This document shows positions 8,374-17,735 of a DNA stretch of 64,000 nt, in pieces. Origin of the DNA: UBA6120 sp035361955 (lineage in GTDB: Bacteria > Bacillota_I > Bacilli_A > RFN20 > CAG-826); assembly GCA_035361955.1 (NCBI GenBank), contig DAOSDC010000004.1, positions 36,798 to 100,797 on the forward strand, written 5' to 3'. Numbering within the stretch: the first letter of the stretch is position 1; each line of letters begins with the position of its first letter. The translations under genes and the position numbers were made by a program. The notes under the pieces were generated by a model. That model was not told where the DNA came from. It was given only the letters and a program-made list of their open reading frames with translations, and searched no databases.

Positions 8374-10872
8374 TTACCGCGGCTCGCTGGTGACTGTTGG
8401 TGTCACGGACAAGTAATGCGAGGGGTTATTTATTAGTTCTAATGTATCGGCATCGACAATATAAGAGACGACATAATAATCAAGTGGCAAGCCCGGGATA
8501 AGTGAGATATCGACAGACACGCTGACAGGGATGCCACGGCTATATTTACCACCTTCAAGATGTGAGAAATGCGGGACAACATAAGGTTGCATCGCACTTT
8601 CGTATAATGTGCCATCACCGCTATAAACATCGATCTTGTAAATGATGTCGCGTGGTGATTTATCACCGTTATAAGATTTGTGAAGCGCCATCGTCGATGC
8701 TGTAATCACGTCTTCGACTTTTTGATAAGTGGAAGCACCAGCACCAAAATCGGCTCGCGCCATAGCCAGCCCCACATACATATCACCCGCGCCATAATAG
8801 AAGTACCATTCCCCGTCATGACGAATCATCGTGTCGGCGAACATACATTTGTCAAACAAGCCATAATCGATTTTGTTGGTATCGGTCGGATACATCGTCG
8901 GCTCATCAAGGTCGAGACGGATATTTGTCAGTTCAAACGGATTGGCCTTGGTCGTTTTAAGCACACCCAAGGCATAGAACCAACCATTGGCGTTTGGTTG
9001 TTGGTTTTGAATGGCGGGATCACTTAAGACGCCGCCACCATACATTAGATAAATGTCTTGATCGTCTGGCCCATAAATATTGGTAATAGCCATGCACGAT
9101 TCGTTGCCTTTGGTCAAATCTTCGATATCGTTATTACCATAGTTGCCGGTATCGATATCGATGAAATCTTGCTGAGCAATTGATAACACGTCATTCGTGA
9201 ATCCAATGCGCGTATAGCCTCCGTCTTTCATGTAAATCATGTAGACTTCACCCCGTTTACCAGGACGCGGATCCGGAATCTTGACGGCGTTACCCTCAGT
9301 ATCGGTCACAAATGTGCCGGATTTATGGGCTTGCCCATAACTGGGTGCTAAACGACCCGTTTTATGGAACGTTACGAAATCGTGAGTGTAAATAATACCT
9401 TCCCTAGTAATCGAGTTATCATACATCGTATAGGTGATGTAATAGGTTGTCAGGCCACCGCGATTAGGATCGTTTTCGATTCTAAACATGCGCGGGTCTT
9501 CTAGACCGCCGCCAGCTTCATCGTTGGTCGTCGGCCAAGCAATTGGGTTATTCTCACCGCGGACGAAATTCTTACCATCGTATGAATAAGCATAAGATAG
9601 TGTCGACATATGACCAAGCTCATAGCGACTGCCAAAATAAGTATCAAAACGATCGGGCAGTTCCGAGCGGTAAATCATGTGGAACATCTCGCGGTCATAG
9701 TCGTAGATGACGGCCGGATTATAAGTGGCGTAAGATTCAAAGCCGGGGATGTTGCCGCTTGCAATGCTGGCCATGTTGGTGACCACGCCATTGGCATCGA
9801 TTGGATAACCATGTGGTGCGAGCACAAGTCCCCCATCGTAAAGAGTGATATTACTCATGGCGACCCAAGCCGGACTGTTTCTAGAAAACTCCATTTCCCG
9901 TCCTAATTTGGCGGCATGGATGTCACTCCATTTGAATAGTTCAAACGAATAAATCGAGAATGTCGATTGCCAAGGATAACGACCCGTCTTCTTGGTCGCT
10001 TCGCTGGTTTCGCGTTGAATCAATTCCAGTTTGATGTAGCGCGTGGTTTTGTCGCTATTAAGGCGCAGTGTATCAACTTCGCCAAGCCCAGCTTCGGAAC
10101 CGCTGATGTAGTACCAATCTTCATCGTTTCGCTGTGGAGTGGTGACATCAGTTGCTGGATGACCATAAATCTTGAAGATACGCGCGAACGAGACTTCCCA
10201 ACGAATCTTGATTAAATCAAATGTCATTGGTGTATTTAAATCAAATAGTGCGTACTGATTATCGGCAACGCTTGAAGCCCATCGGGTATTGGCGAGATTA
10301 TCAAGCATGGCCGAACCAGGGAGCGTCGAGGCGTTTTCGTTACTCGAAACATGGACGACGGTCCCGCTTGTGGCTAAGCTTTTCGGACCATAAACTTCAA
10401 AACTATAAAACGAATAACCATAATCAAGTTTACGGGTGACACCTTGGAATTTAACAAACTGTGTTTCGATCCACTCGGGAAACACAATGATGTCTTTCTC
10501 ACTCGTTGTTTTGGAAATATCGCCAACGGTTGTCCAATCGATGGCGTTAAGCGACATCTGAAGTCGATACTGCGAGGCATAGGCCGCTTCCCAGTCGATG
10601 ACGACTTTGCCAACCTTTTCAACCGAACCTAAATCGACATAGAAATAGGCGCTATTTTGATTGACGGCCGCATAGCGCGTGTTGGGGTTGGCGTCGACGG
10701 CATTGGTGTTGACGTTACTATCGGTGTGATCACTACTGACAACGCGACGCTTATAAGCCAAATCAACGCCATATTCGCGTTCAGCTGCCGTCGTGCTTGT
10801 CATTTGTGGAGGTATCGTGACTAATAGCGCAAAGACGCTTAATAGACCGAACCATTTCATTGTTTGTTTCAT
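8374..10872 (-). CDS. Secreted GH130 family beta-mannosidase/phosphorylase-like enzyme with two discoidin domains
   Basis: 832 residues from ATG 10872, chosen because GGAGGG lies just upstream; the longer frame from 10947 would run through the end of the GH125 gene. It has a signal peptide without a lipobox Cys. Two F5/8-type C (discoidin) domains cover about 30-310 (WTTVGD, FVKFQG and FDLIKIRWE strands). The catalytic five-bladed propeller, about 330-700, shows GH130 hallmarks: NPAVIYDYDREMFHMIYR, GLEDPRMF, and YFYYGAGDMYVGLA at the end. A small beta domain closes the protein. GH130 enzymes act on beta-linked mannosides, often beta-1,2; hydrolysis rather than phosphorolysis is likely because it is exported. 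It lies 2 bp downstream of the GH125 gene. Confidence 0.85.
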   Translation of the reverse strand: MKQTMKWFGLLSVFALLVTIPPQMTSTTAAEREYGVDLAYKRRVVSSDHTDSNVNTNAVDANPNTRYAAVNQNSAYFYVDLGSVEKVGKVVIDWEAAYASQYRLQMSLNAIDWTTVGDISKTTSEKDIIVFPEWIETQFVKFQGVTRKLDYGYSFYSFEVYGPKSLATSGTVVHVSSNENASTLPGSAMLDNLANTRWASSVADNQYALFDLNTPMTFDLIKIRWEVSFARIFKIYGHPATDVTTPQRNDEDWYYISGSEAGLGEVDTLRLNSDKTTRYIKLELIQRETSEATKKTGRYPWQSTFSIYSFELFKWSDIHAAKLGREMEFSRNSPAWVAMSNITLYDGGLVLAPHGYPIDANGVVTNMASIASGNIPGFESYATYNPAVIYDYDREMFHMIYRSELPDRFDTYFGSRYELGHMSTLSYAYSYDGKNFVRGENNPIAWPTTNDEAGGGLEDPRMFRIENDPNRGGLTTYYITYTMYDNSITREGIIYTHDFVTFHKTGRLAPSYGQAHKSGTFVTDTEGNAVKIPDPRPGKRGEVYMIYMKDGGYTRIGFTNDVLSIAQQDFIDIDTGNYGNNDIEDLTKGNESCMAITNIYGPDDQDIYLMYGGGVLSDPAIQNQQPNANGWFYALGVLKTTKANPFELTNIRLDLDEPTMYPTDTNKIDYGLFDKCMFADTMIRHDGEWYFYYGAGDMYVGLAMARADFGAGASTYQKVEDVITASTMALHKSYNGDKSPRDIIYKIDVYSGDGTLYESAMQPYVVPHFSHLEGGKYSRGIPVSVSVDISLIPGLPLDYYVVSYIVDADTLELINNPSHYLSVTPTVTSEPR

Positions 10873-10874
10873 AA

Positions 10875-13424
10875 TCAGCCCTCCGTCAATAAATTGATAT
10901 TTAGTATTTTTGTGATGTACAGATGTGCATATAGCGCGCATGGCCACGTAAACCAGTCGCGGCTATATTCATTCGGATTATTGGCATTGAATGCTTCATG
11001 CATTACGTAGGTGCCACCTGTCGTATCGGTCATATATTCAATCATTAGTTCTATTTCGCTTTGGTTATTAGTCGTCAGCCCTTGCATGGCAATAGCCATG
11101 TGCCATGGAACCGGCGTGCCTGGATGGGGATTGGTGCCACCAATGCCATCGTGAGGATCACCAATGCCTTTGGCGTATGTTCCTTCGTAGTAATACGGAT
11201 TATCGAAACTGAGGATGAAATCACGTGTGTTTTGATAAATCGGATCTTCGATGGGTGCATAGCCTAGCCAAGGAATCGCTAGAAGACTGGGAATATTCGC
11301 GGCATCCATCAGTAGTTTGCCACTGCTGGAATTGGCGTCGCTTGTAAAGCCGTTAACCTCGAAAGCGTAAATTTTGCCATAGGTTGGGTGTTGATACACG
11401 CCATATGTTTCGATTGCTTGACGCACTTGGCTAGCCATCGTGGACGCACGCAAGGCAAGCGCGCTTTCCTTTTCCATTTCAGTTAGCATACTTGCCATCT
11501 TTTCCAGCGTAGCGACGGCGAACATATTGCCGGGTATGAAGAATTTGTAGTAAGTCACATCATCGCTTGGCCGATAACCACTCCAAATAAGGCCACTAGC
11601 GGTATTCACTTCATGCGGACCGGCGTCACGATCGCTTTGATTAGTAATCCGATAATTGTCATCACTATGATTGCGTTCGTTTTGTAACGTATCGAGTACT
11701 TTTGTCAGCGTCATCATGAAGAAGGTATCAAAGATTGAGGTGTCTTCAGTGATGCGGTAATACTCATATGCGAGCCATAGCGGATAAATCAATGAATCGA
11801 TTTCGAATTTGAGTTCGAACACGGAACCACCGGGATTAAATGCATTGGCGTATTGATTGCGCCGAATCAGTTCGAACTGCATCCGTAGCAATCCTTTAAC
11901 CATTAATCGCACATCATCATCGATGTTCATGAACTGTAAATACGGAAGCACCTGGGCGCTTGAATCTCGTAGCCACATGGCATCAATGTCGCCGGTGATA
12001 ATAAATGTGTTGCCGTTAGCATAGTGTTGGACGACACTGGGCCAATTGCCTTTGATGTTGGAGATGCCATCGATCGTCGCAAAGAAAGTTTTTCTAACCG
12101 TAGTTCTGGTTGTCGCATCCATAATTGAGTCGATATGTGGATTAATGTATGAACGCATCGCCGTGTAGCTTGGATTTGTCACAATCGGATCAAATAAGTT
12201 ATAAGCGATTTCATCGTTGATGTTAGGCCAACTGGCGTGATAGGTATTGATGGCTTCAATTGTCAATAAGCCCCAATCGCCGCGCGAATTGTCGACGAAT
12301 TCAAGATATAGGCAGTTATTGCGATATTCGCTTAAATCAATGTGATACAAGTGGGTGTTTTCTTCGTCAGCGTCCCTCCAGCGGTCACTATAAGTGCGAT
12401 AAATTTCTTCGTTAGTGCCCACGACTTTGACCGACATGTATGTGAGTTGCCGATTTTTGGTGGCTCCTAATCTGAATGACATCAAATTGGTACCCGCGAC
12501 TTTGAAAGCACTTGAACGCAAAACCCCGATTTTAGATTCGTCGGGCCGATTGCTTAAGCGGTTGCTAGAAGAAATATGGCTGGCCCGAAACACCCCATCC
12601 TCACCGATAACGGTCCATCCGACGAGCGTCTTCGTGGCGAAGTCACCATTATACAAGGCATTAGGAGTACCCGCAAAATCGGTGAATAGCGGCATGATAT
12701 TTGGCGCTTGGACATAACCGACAAGCGCTGGAATCGAAGGATGATAAGTCACGATGTCATCAAGCGTGACATAACCGTGATTGGCAATCGATTGGTCAAC
12801 GACTTTGATATAGGCCGTTATTCCTAAATGCGCGGATAAATTAACGAAATAGTTATTCATGTTTTCGACCCGGTAATCACTCGTTCCGCTGGCGGGTTGG
12901 TTAAACATTGAATTACCGATGCGATAGATTTCTTTTTCGGTTTGGGCGTTGATGATGGAGATGTATGTCAGCGCCTGCATGTAGGCCGCACCCATGCGCA
13001 TAGTGATATAACCGCTCCCTCCAATCATAAACGACGAGGATTGCATGATGCCTTCGCTAGTTTGACTCACACCTTTATAGAAGTACGTGCCTTGTTTGTT
13101 ATATGGCACTGTGGCGTTTACCATAGTATCGCTACTGACTCCTTGGGAAGAGAAAGCCGCGCCTGATATAATCGTCCAACCAGATAGATCACCAGTTTCG
13201 AAGTCACCGTTTTCGATTGAATAAATCGTTTCATCGATGGCACTTGAAGATGAGCTTGATGAAGGAGTGGAACTTGATGAACTGCTAGAAATCTCACTCG
13301 TGCTCGAAGTAGTCGAACTCGGGGTTTCGCTTATAGAGGACAGTGAAGATCCGCACGCAGATAAAGACATTGCTCCCAAAAGCAAGGCGAGGAAACCAAG
13401 GCGGGATGTAGAAGGTGTATGCAT
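10875..13424 (-). CDS. GH125 family exo-alpha-mannosidase lipoprotein with two binding modules
   Basis: 849 residues. The lipobox Cys is residue 24 (LSAC), followed by a Ser-rich linker to about 62. Two copies of the locus module lie at about 66-228 and 255-396 (NGDFETGDLSGW; VLRSSAFKVAG). The GH125 domain fills about 430-849, with TGDIDAMWLRDSSAQ at 477-491 and later DAANIPSLLAIPWLGY, GIGDPHDG and SRDWFTWPCALYAHLY. Known GH125 members are exo-acting alpha-1,6-mannosidases on N-glycan or yeast-mannan cores. It would work on the outer surface, tethered by lipid. This is the best family assignment in the locus and sets its likely substrate class. Confidence 0.92.
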   Translation of the reverse strand: MHTPSTSRLGFLALLLGAMSLSACGSSLSSISETPSSTTSSTSEISSSSSSSTPSSSSSSSAIDETIYSIENGDFETGDLSGWTIISGAAFSSQGVSSDTMVNATVPYNKQGTYFYKGVSQTSEGIMQSSSFMIGGSGYITMRMGAAYMQALTYISIINAQTEKEIYRIGNSMFNQPASGTSDYRVENMNNYFVNLSAHLGITAYIKVVDQSIANHGYVTLDDIVTYHPSIPALVGYVQAPNIMPLFTDFAGTPNALYNGDFATKTLVGWTVIGEDGVFRASHISSSNRLSNRPDESKIGVLRSSAFKVAGTNLMSFRLGATKNRQLTYMSVKVVGTNEEIYRTYSDRWRDADEENTHLYHIDLSEYRNNCLYLEFVDNSRGDWGLLTIEAINTYHASWPNINDEIAYNLFDPIVTNPSYTAMRSYINPHIDSIMDATTRTTVRKTFFATIDGISNIKGNWPSVVQHYANGNTFIITGDIDAMWLRDSSAQVLPYLQFMNIDDDVRLMVKGLLRMQFELIRRNQYANAFNPGGSVFELKFEIDSLIYPLWLAYEYYRITEDTSIFDTFFMMTLTKVLDTLQNERNHSDDNYRITNQSDRDAGPHEVNTASGLIWSGYRPSDDVTYYKFFIPGNMFAVATLEKMASMLTEMEKESALALRASTMASQVRQAIETYGVYQHPTYGKIYAFEVNGFTSDANSSSGKLLMDAANIPSLLAIPWLGYAPIEDPIYQNTRDFILSFDNPYYYEGTYAKGIGDPHDGIGGTNPHPGTPVPWHMAIAMQGLTTNNQSEIELMIEYMTDTTGGTYVMHEAFNANNPNEYSRDWFTWPCALYAHLYITKILNINLLTEG

Positions 13425-13442
13425 ACACGTCAGGCTCCTTTA

Positions 13443-14954
13443 TTAGTAATTCAAATTAATAGCCATCGTCGCATAGGTGAAAAACGGACGAGTGGCGTAA
13501 TAGGTAACAATGTTATCGATGAAAATCGTATCCCAACTGCCGGTGGCGTTATCGACGATTTCAACATAAAACTTTTGGCCCTGATAATCCGATAAATCAA
13601 TGAAGTATTGAATCATTGTTGTACCAGATGACCGATTATTGGCAAAGCGAATCACTTCGCGATTAGTGGCAAAGTGTTTAATGGAAACGAACGTGTCTTT
13701 GTCATAACGTGAGCCTTGCGCGGCCCCGATTTGAAGCGAGGCGATTCCTGAGCCATCGACGCGGAATAGCGACGAGCGAATCAATCCACGGGCGCTATCA
13801 CCAGTAGCATTACTACGAAGCGACCCGGAGGTCACGATAAACGTATCGCTATTTCCATCTGGTTTTTGCCAACCAGGCAGATCTGATATCGTCCAGTTTG
13901 TCAAATTGGAAGTAAAGTCACCATTGGCAACTTGATTCGGGGCATAGTCAACCAAATAGATTGGCTTGATGTCAACGGCAATCACACCATCTTCAGGCGC
14001 TGTTTCATAATATGTCTCAAACGCGTCAGCGGTCAGGAAATCCCAATCTCGTGATCCGAAATCAGATAGCTCAATATATAGTTCGTTTCCTAAATACGAT
14101 GATAAATCGGCCCGGTATTTAACAAGGTTTTCACCAAAGTATTGACCCTCGACAACTTGTGAAACATCAAACATTTGATTACCAAATCGTTTAATTTCCA
14201 AATCATCACTGGCGCGTCGAATCGATACATATGACAAATCGGCGGTCTTGCCCGCGCCTAACAAAAACGAGATGTGACCACTACCCCCAAGGGTGAATGT
14301 TGATGAACGAAGTTGGCCGAGTCGTTCTTCAAACGCCGCTTTGGATACAGAAGTTGATCGACCCAACACATAGGAACCTTCACCATCATATGGAAATGTT
14401 GCGCTTGGGATTGTTTCATTGGCGACGATGGCGGTATCTCGAAACGCTTGAATCGTCGTTTCGCCTTTGAAAATCGTGTGGACCGACCAACCGAATAAAT
14501 CGCCGGTTTCAAATCCGCGATTGACGATGCGATGGGCATTGTGACGGTCGATGATTGTCATTGGTAATATCGCCCGACCCAATGTCGTATAAAGCGACAA
14601 CTCATATGTTCCCGGAAGTAGCGTGACTAAATAATGTCTCGCAATCGAAATCGAAGTTGGACCAATTTCGTAGTCGCCAGAAGCGATATTGTGTCCTTCG
14701 ATATGGGAAATCGTGCCAATCTCCAGGGCGTCGTATTCATAGCTCAAATCGTTTAATAAATCAAAATCGAATTCGGTAACGAGCGGTGTAATCGGAAGCA
14801 GTGTTTCAGATGAGATGGATGAGAAAATGTTTGTCGAGGATTCACTGCTTGAACCGGTTGACAAAGATGATTGGTCGCTCATTGAAGAGACGCATCCAGT
14901 CATGATTGTCATCAATGCGATTAATAGCGTAATACTCGACTTCGACACCTTCAT
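13443..14954 (-). CDS. Carbohydrate-binding-like lipoprotein
   Basis: 503 residues with a lipobox (IMTGC). A ~90-residue N-terminal beta domain comes first. Two copies of the locus module follow at about 140-305 (NRGFETGDLFGW, LRSSTFTLGGSGHIS) and 335-490 (NGDFTSNLTNW, LIRSSLFRVDGSG). No catalytic domain is present, so it probably presents or captures glycans for the importer. Its ATG overlaps the stop of the DUF1861 gene (ATGA), which indicates translational coupling within one operon. Confidence 0.75.
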   Translation of the reverse strand: MKVSKSSITLLIALMTIMTGCVSSMSDQSSLSTGSSSESSTNIFSSISSETLLPITPLVTEFDFDLLNDLSYEYDALEIGTISHIEGHNIASGDYEIGPTSISIARHYLVTLLPGTYELSLYTTLGRAILPMTIIDRHNAHRIVNRGFETGDLFGWSVHTIFKGETTIQAFRDTAIVANETIPSATFPYDGEGSYVLGRSTSVSKAAFEERLGQLRSSTFTLGGSGHISFLLGAGKTADLSYVSIRRASDDLEIKRFGNQMFDVSQVVEGQYFGENLVKYRADLSSYLGNELYIELSDFGSRDWDFLTADAFETYYETAPEDGVIAVDIKPIYLVDYAPNQVANGDFTSNLTNWTISDLPGWQKPDGNSDTFIVTSGSLRSNATGDSARGLIRSSLFRVDGSGIASLQIGAAQGSRYDKDTFVSIKHFATNREVIRFANNRSSGTTMIQYFIDLSDYQGQKFYVEIVDNATGSWDTIFIDNIVTYYATRPFFTYATMAINLNY

Positions 14955-15880
14955 GTGTTCAGCTCCTCGTATTCGACAAACGGATCTTCAATGATGGCAT
15001 AGTGGGCCTCGGCATCAGATAGACCGGTATACAAAGTGGCCGTGCCGTCGTGATTACGGACCAACCCCCCGACAAATACGACATCGATTAAATCGAGTCT
15101 TTTAGCGGCACCTTGTTCAAAATCCGATCGTTCGCAAATGATTTTCATCGGGGTACGTTTGCGTGAAATCGGGTCAAGCGCGAAGGTCATCCCATAGTAG
15201 TGGCGAATGTCGCCTTGACTCATGCGCGCGACATGGCCGAGCACGCCTATCATGCCATTTTTCAGGACGTGGACTTGATTGGCGCCACCCCAGCATTCAT
15301 CGCCGAATAAATCATCAAGCAGCGGGGCTTTTTGAATGAATTCTGTCGTGATGTGATATAGCGCATCGGTAGAGTCAAAACCAATCTTGCCCCATTTGGC
15401 ATCGCCACCTTGGGGACGGCTCATCATGTAGTAATGATTGCCTTTAGCAACTCTGACATCTTTCATTTTCAGTGGCGCTTCAATGATGATTCGTAAATCG
15501 CGGAACGACGTTCCTTGATAAAACACCGTGCGCCAAGAAGTGATTTTCCCAGTCGTGTCAGGATGAATTTGTGTACCACCGACAAGCAGTTTCCCATCGA
15601 TGATTTCCACGAACGGATCTTGCAGGTTTTCGATGACTTCCCGCGTGGCTTCATAAATATCGGTGCCGATTCGCTTAAAGAATCGGACTGTTGATATTTC
15701 GCTATCGCGCTTTTCGACGCGGCCGGCGATATAGCGTTCACCTTCAAAAACAAATTCCGAGGAAATGTTGTACACGTCAAAGCCTCGAACACCCAAAAAA
15801 TGGATTTTTTTCGTAGCTTTGATGTGGGTGTTTGCCCGGTGGGCTGTTAATAAGTTATCTAAATTGCATTTGTTATTCAT
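14951..15880 (-). CDS. DUF1861 family protein, predicted cytosolic beta-propeller
   Basis: 309 residues, no signal peptide. It resembles DUF1861 proteins: FVFEGERYIAGRVEKRDSE early, then FVEIIDGKLLVGG, YYMMSRPQGGDAKWGKIG, DECWGGANQVHVLKNG and TLYTGLSDAEAHYAIIEDP. The repeated blade-like strands fit a five-bladed propeller related in style to GH130/GH43. To my knowledge such genes also occur beside GH125 in Firmicutes glycan loci, so action on an imported mannoside is likely; the reaction is not known to me. GGAT lies before the ATG, and the permease stop is 5 bp upstream. Confidence 0.75.
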   Translation of the reverse strand: MNNKCNLDNLLTAHRANTHIKATKKIHFLGVRGFDVYNISSEFVFEGERYIAGRVEKRDSEISTVRFFKRIGTDIYEATREVIENLQDPFVEIIDGKLLVGGTQIHPDTTGKITSWRTVFYQGTSFRDLRIIIEAPLKMKDVRVAKGNHYYMMSRPQGGDAKWGKIGFDSTDALYHITTEFIQKAPLLDDLFGDECWGGANQVHVLKNGMIGVLGHVARMSQGDIRHYYGMTFALDPISRKRTPMKIICERSDFEQGAAKRLDLIDVVFVGGLVRNHDGTATLYTGLSDAEAHYAIIEDPFVEYEELNT

Positions 15881-15884
15881 AACG

Positions 15885-16784
15885 TTATCCTTTAATGCCG
15901 ACGCCGGCGACGCTTTGGAGAAATTTCTTTTGCATGAAGCTGAATAATAAGACGACGGGTATTAAGGCAATCAAACTGGCAACCGAGACATAGTTCCATG
16001 GCACTAGATACGAACTTGAACCGCTTTGGAATAAGTTCTCGAATATCGAGATGCTGTTAGCCATGACCCAATTACTCTTATCGGAAATGTATAATGCCGG
16101 ACCATATAAATCGTTATATGTACCCACGAAATATAGCAATACGACTGTCACGATTACGGGAACATTCAGGGGCAGTACAATCTTGAAGAAGATGCGCATT
16201 TCGCCATACCCATCCATACGTGCCGCTTCAATTAGTGGTTTAGGCACCGTTTGGAAGAATTGACGGAACATAAAAATCACGAATACGTCGGTGGCAAACC
16301 ACGAGCCAATCCATAGGGGGATATACGCTACTTCTTTAAGACCAGCGTTGACCATGAACTCGTAAATCGGGATGCCTAATATTTCACCCGGAATCATCAT
16401 CGTCGAAAGCAGGATGAAAAAGATGATGTTTTTGCCAGGAAATTTGAACATCGCAAACGCATAAGCTGCCATCGAACAAGTAAGAACAGTCCCCAATGTC
16501 TTCATTGCAAAGATGAACATCGTGTTCAAAAACATGCGTAGCACATTGTAATCGGGATGAGCGAGCACGAAGCGGATGTTTTCGAATAGCGCGAACGAGC
16601 GGGGGAACATCGTCGCCATCGTCGAGGCTTCGTTTAAATCTTTCATAGCCGTGATCATTAAGTAGTACAGCGGTAATAGCGCGACAATCGCAAATAATAT
16701 GAGCAACACATAAGTGATGACTTGTTGCGTTTTGCGCGACATGCTTGTTTTACTATGCCGAGTTTGTTTCAATCGCATTTCCAT
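15885..16784 (-). CDS. ABC sugar importer permease, MalG type
   Basis: 299 residues with about six transmembrane helices. The cytoplasmic coupling (EAA) loop reads PLIEAARMDGYGEMRIFFKI and contacts the ATPase. The C-terminus (FMQKKFLQSVAGVGIKG) is typical of MalG-like permeases. It follows the MalF-like permease by 8 bp and pairs with it. No ATPase is encoded in this operon, so a shared one must energise the importer. Confidence 0.92.
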   Translation of the reverse strand: MEMRLKQTRHSKTSMSRKTQQVITYVLLILFAIVALLPLYYLMITAMKDLNEASTMATMFPRSFALFENIRFVLAHPDYNVLRMFLNTMFIFAMKTLGTVLTCSMAAYAFAMFKFPGKNIIFFILLSTMMIPGEILGIPIYEFMVNAGLKEVAYIPLWIGSWFATDVFVIFMFRQFFQTVPKPLIEAARMDGYGEMRIFFKIVLPLNVPVIVTVVLLYFVGTYNDLYGPALYISDKSNWVMANSISIFENLFQSGSSSYLVPWNYVSVASLIALIPVVLLFSFMQKKFLQSVAGVGIKG

Positions 16785-16792
16785 GCTGTCAC

Positions 16793-17734
16793 CTAACTGA
16801 TCGTGATGTCTTTCTGCACATAAAATTTCGACATTAGGAAGTGAATGCCGGTTAAGGCGAGGATTATCAGGAAGAAAATATAAGCCATCGCCGCGGCATA
16901 GCCGAGTCTAAATGGCATATTAAACGCTGTCATAAACATATAAATGGGGAATAACAGCGTCGAATTTGATGGCCAACCTTGACCATTACCCATCACAAAC
17001 GCCAGTGAGAATGCCCGCAATCCGTCAATCGTAATCAGGATGACGTTGAAAAATAGCATTGGAGAAATAAGCGGCAATGTGATTTTGAAAAATTGTTGGG
17101 TTTTCGAGGCGCCTTCGATCTCCGCCACCTCGTATAGTTCACTCGGTATCCCTTGAAGCGCGGCTAGAAACACCAGCATCTTGACACCGAATCCAAACGA
17201 ACTTATGACAATCATCGTCATCAGCGCCGAATCAGGCGAAATGTACCATAATGGGGGATTGTTGATGTCAATCAAATTAAGCGCGGTCAACAAATTGTTT
17301 ATCAAGCCTGTCGTTGGATTAAACAAGTTTTTATAGACGGCGCCCACGGCGAAACTAGGAATGATAAACGGCAAGAAATAAATCGTGCGGAACACGCCGA
17401 TGAATTTAACGCGCGAGTTTAATAGCATCGCTAAAACCAATGATGTCACAAGCACTAAGGCTCCGCTTATAAGAGCGAAAACAAGCGATTGCTGAATCGA
17501 TTTGGCAAACAACGGATCGCTTTTCAGCGCATATAGATAATTGGCCCAGCCCACATAGTTGGGATCGGTGTCGAATATCGTTTTATCAGTAAGACTAAGT
17601 ACGAATGTGCGAATGATTGGATATAGATAAAATAAGCCAAATCCTAAAATGGCAATGCCACCAAACATCAAAAAATATTTGTAATTGCGATGGAAGTTTT
17701 TCTTGAATGAAAGATGCATTGCCTTGCTAGCCAT
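16793..17734 (-). CDS. ABC sugar importer permease, MalF type
   Basis: 313 residues from ATG 17734 (MASKAMHL), 1 bp after the stop of the binding-protein gene; a frame reaching back to 17806 would overlap that gene by 71 bp and is unlikely. Six transmembrane helices are evident, and the EAA loop reads SELYEVAEIEGASKTQQFFKI. No strong ribosome site is seen, as expected if translation is coupled. It forms the channel with the downstream MalG-like protein for mannosides captured at the surface. Confidence 0.9.
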   Translation of the reverse strand: MASKAMHLSFKKNFHRNYKYFLMFGGIAILGFGLFYLYPIIRTFVLSLTDKTIFDTDPNYVGWANYLYALKSDPLFAKSIQQSLVFALISGALVLVTSLVLAMLLNSRVKFIGVFRTIYFLPFIIPSFAVGAVYKNLFNPTTGLINNLLTALNLIDINNPPLWYISPDSALMTMIVISSFGFGVKMLVFLAALQGIPSELYEVAEIEGASKTQQFFKITLPLISPMLFFNVILITIDGLRAFSLAFVMGNGQGWPSNSTLLFPIYMFMTAFNMPFRLGYAAAMAYIFFLIILALTGIHFLMSKFYVQKDITIS

Positions 17735-17735
17735 A

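Noticed and set aside
10873..10947. Upstream extension of the secreted GH130 gene
   Set aside because: It runs through the end of the GH125 gene and hides a good signal peptide and ribosome site at 10872.
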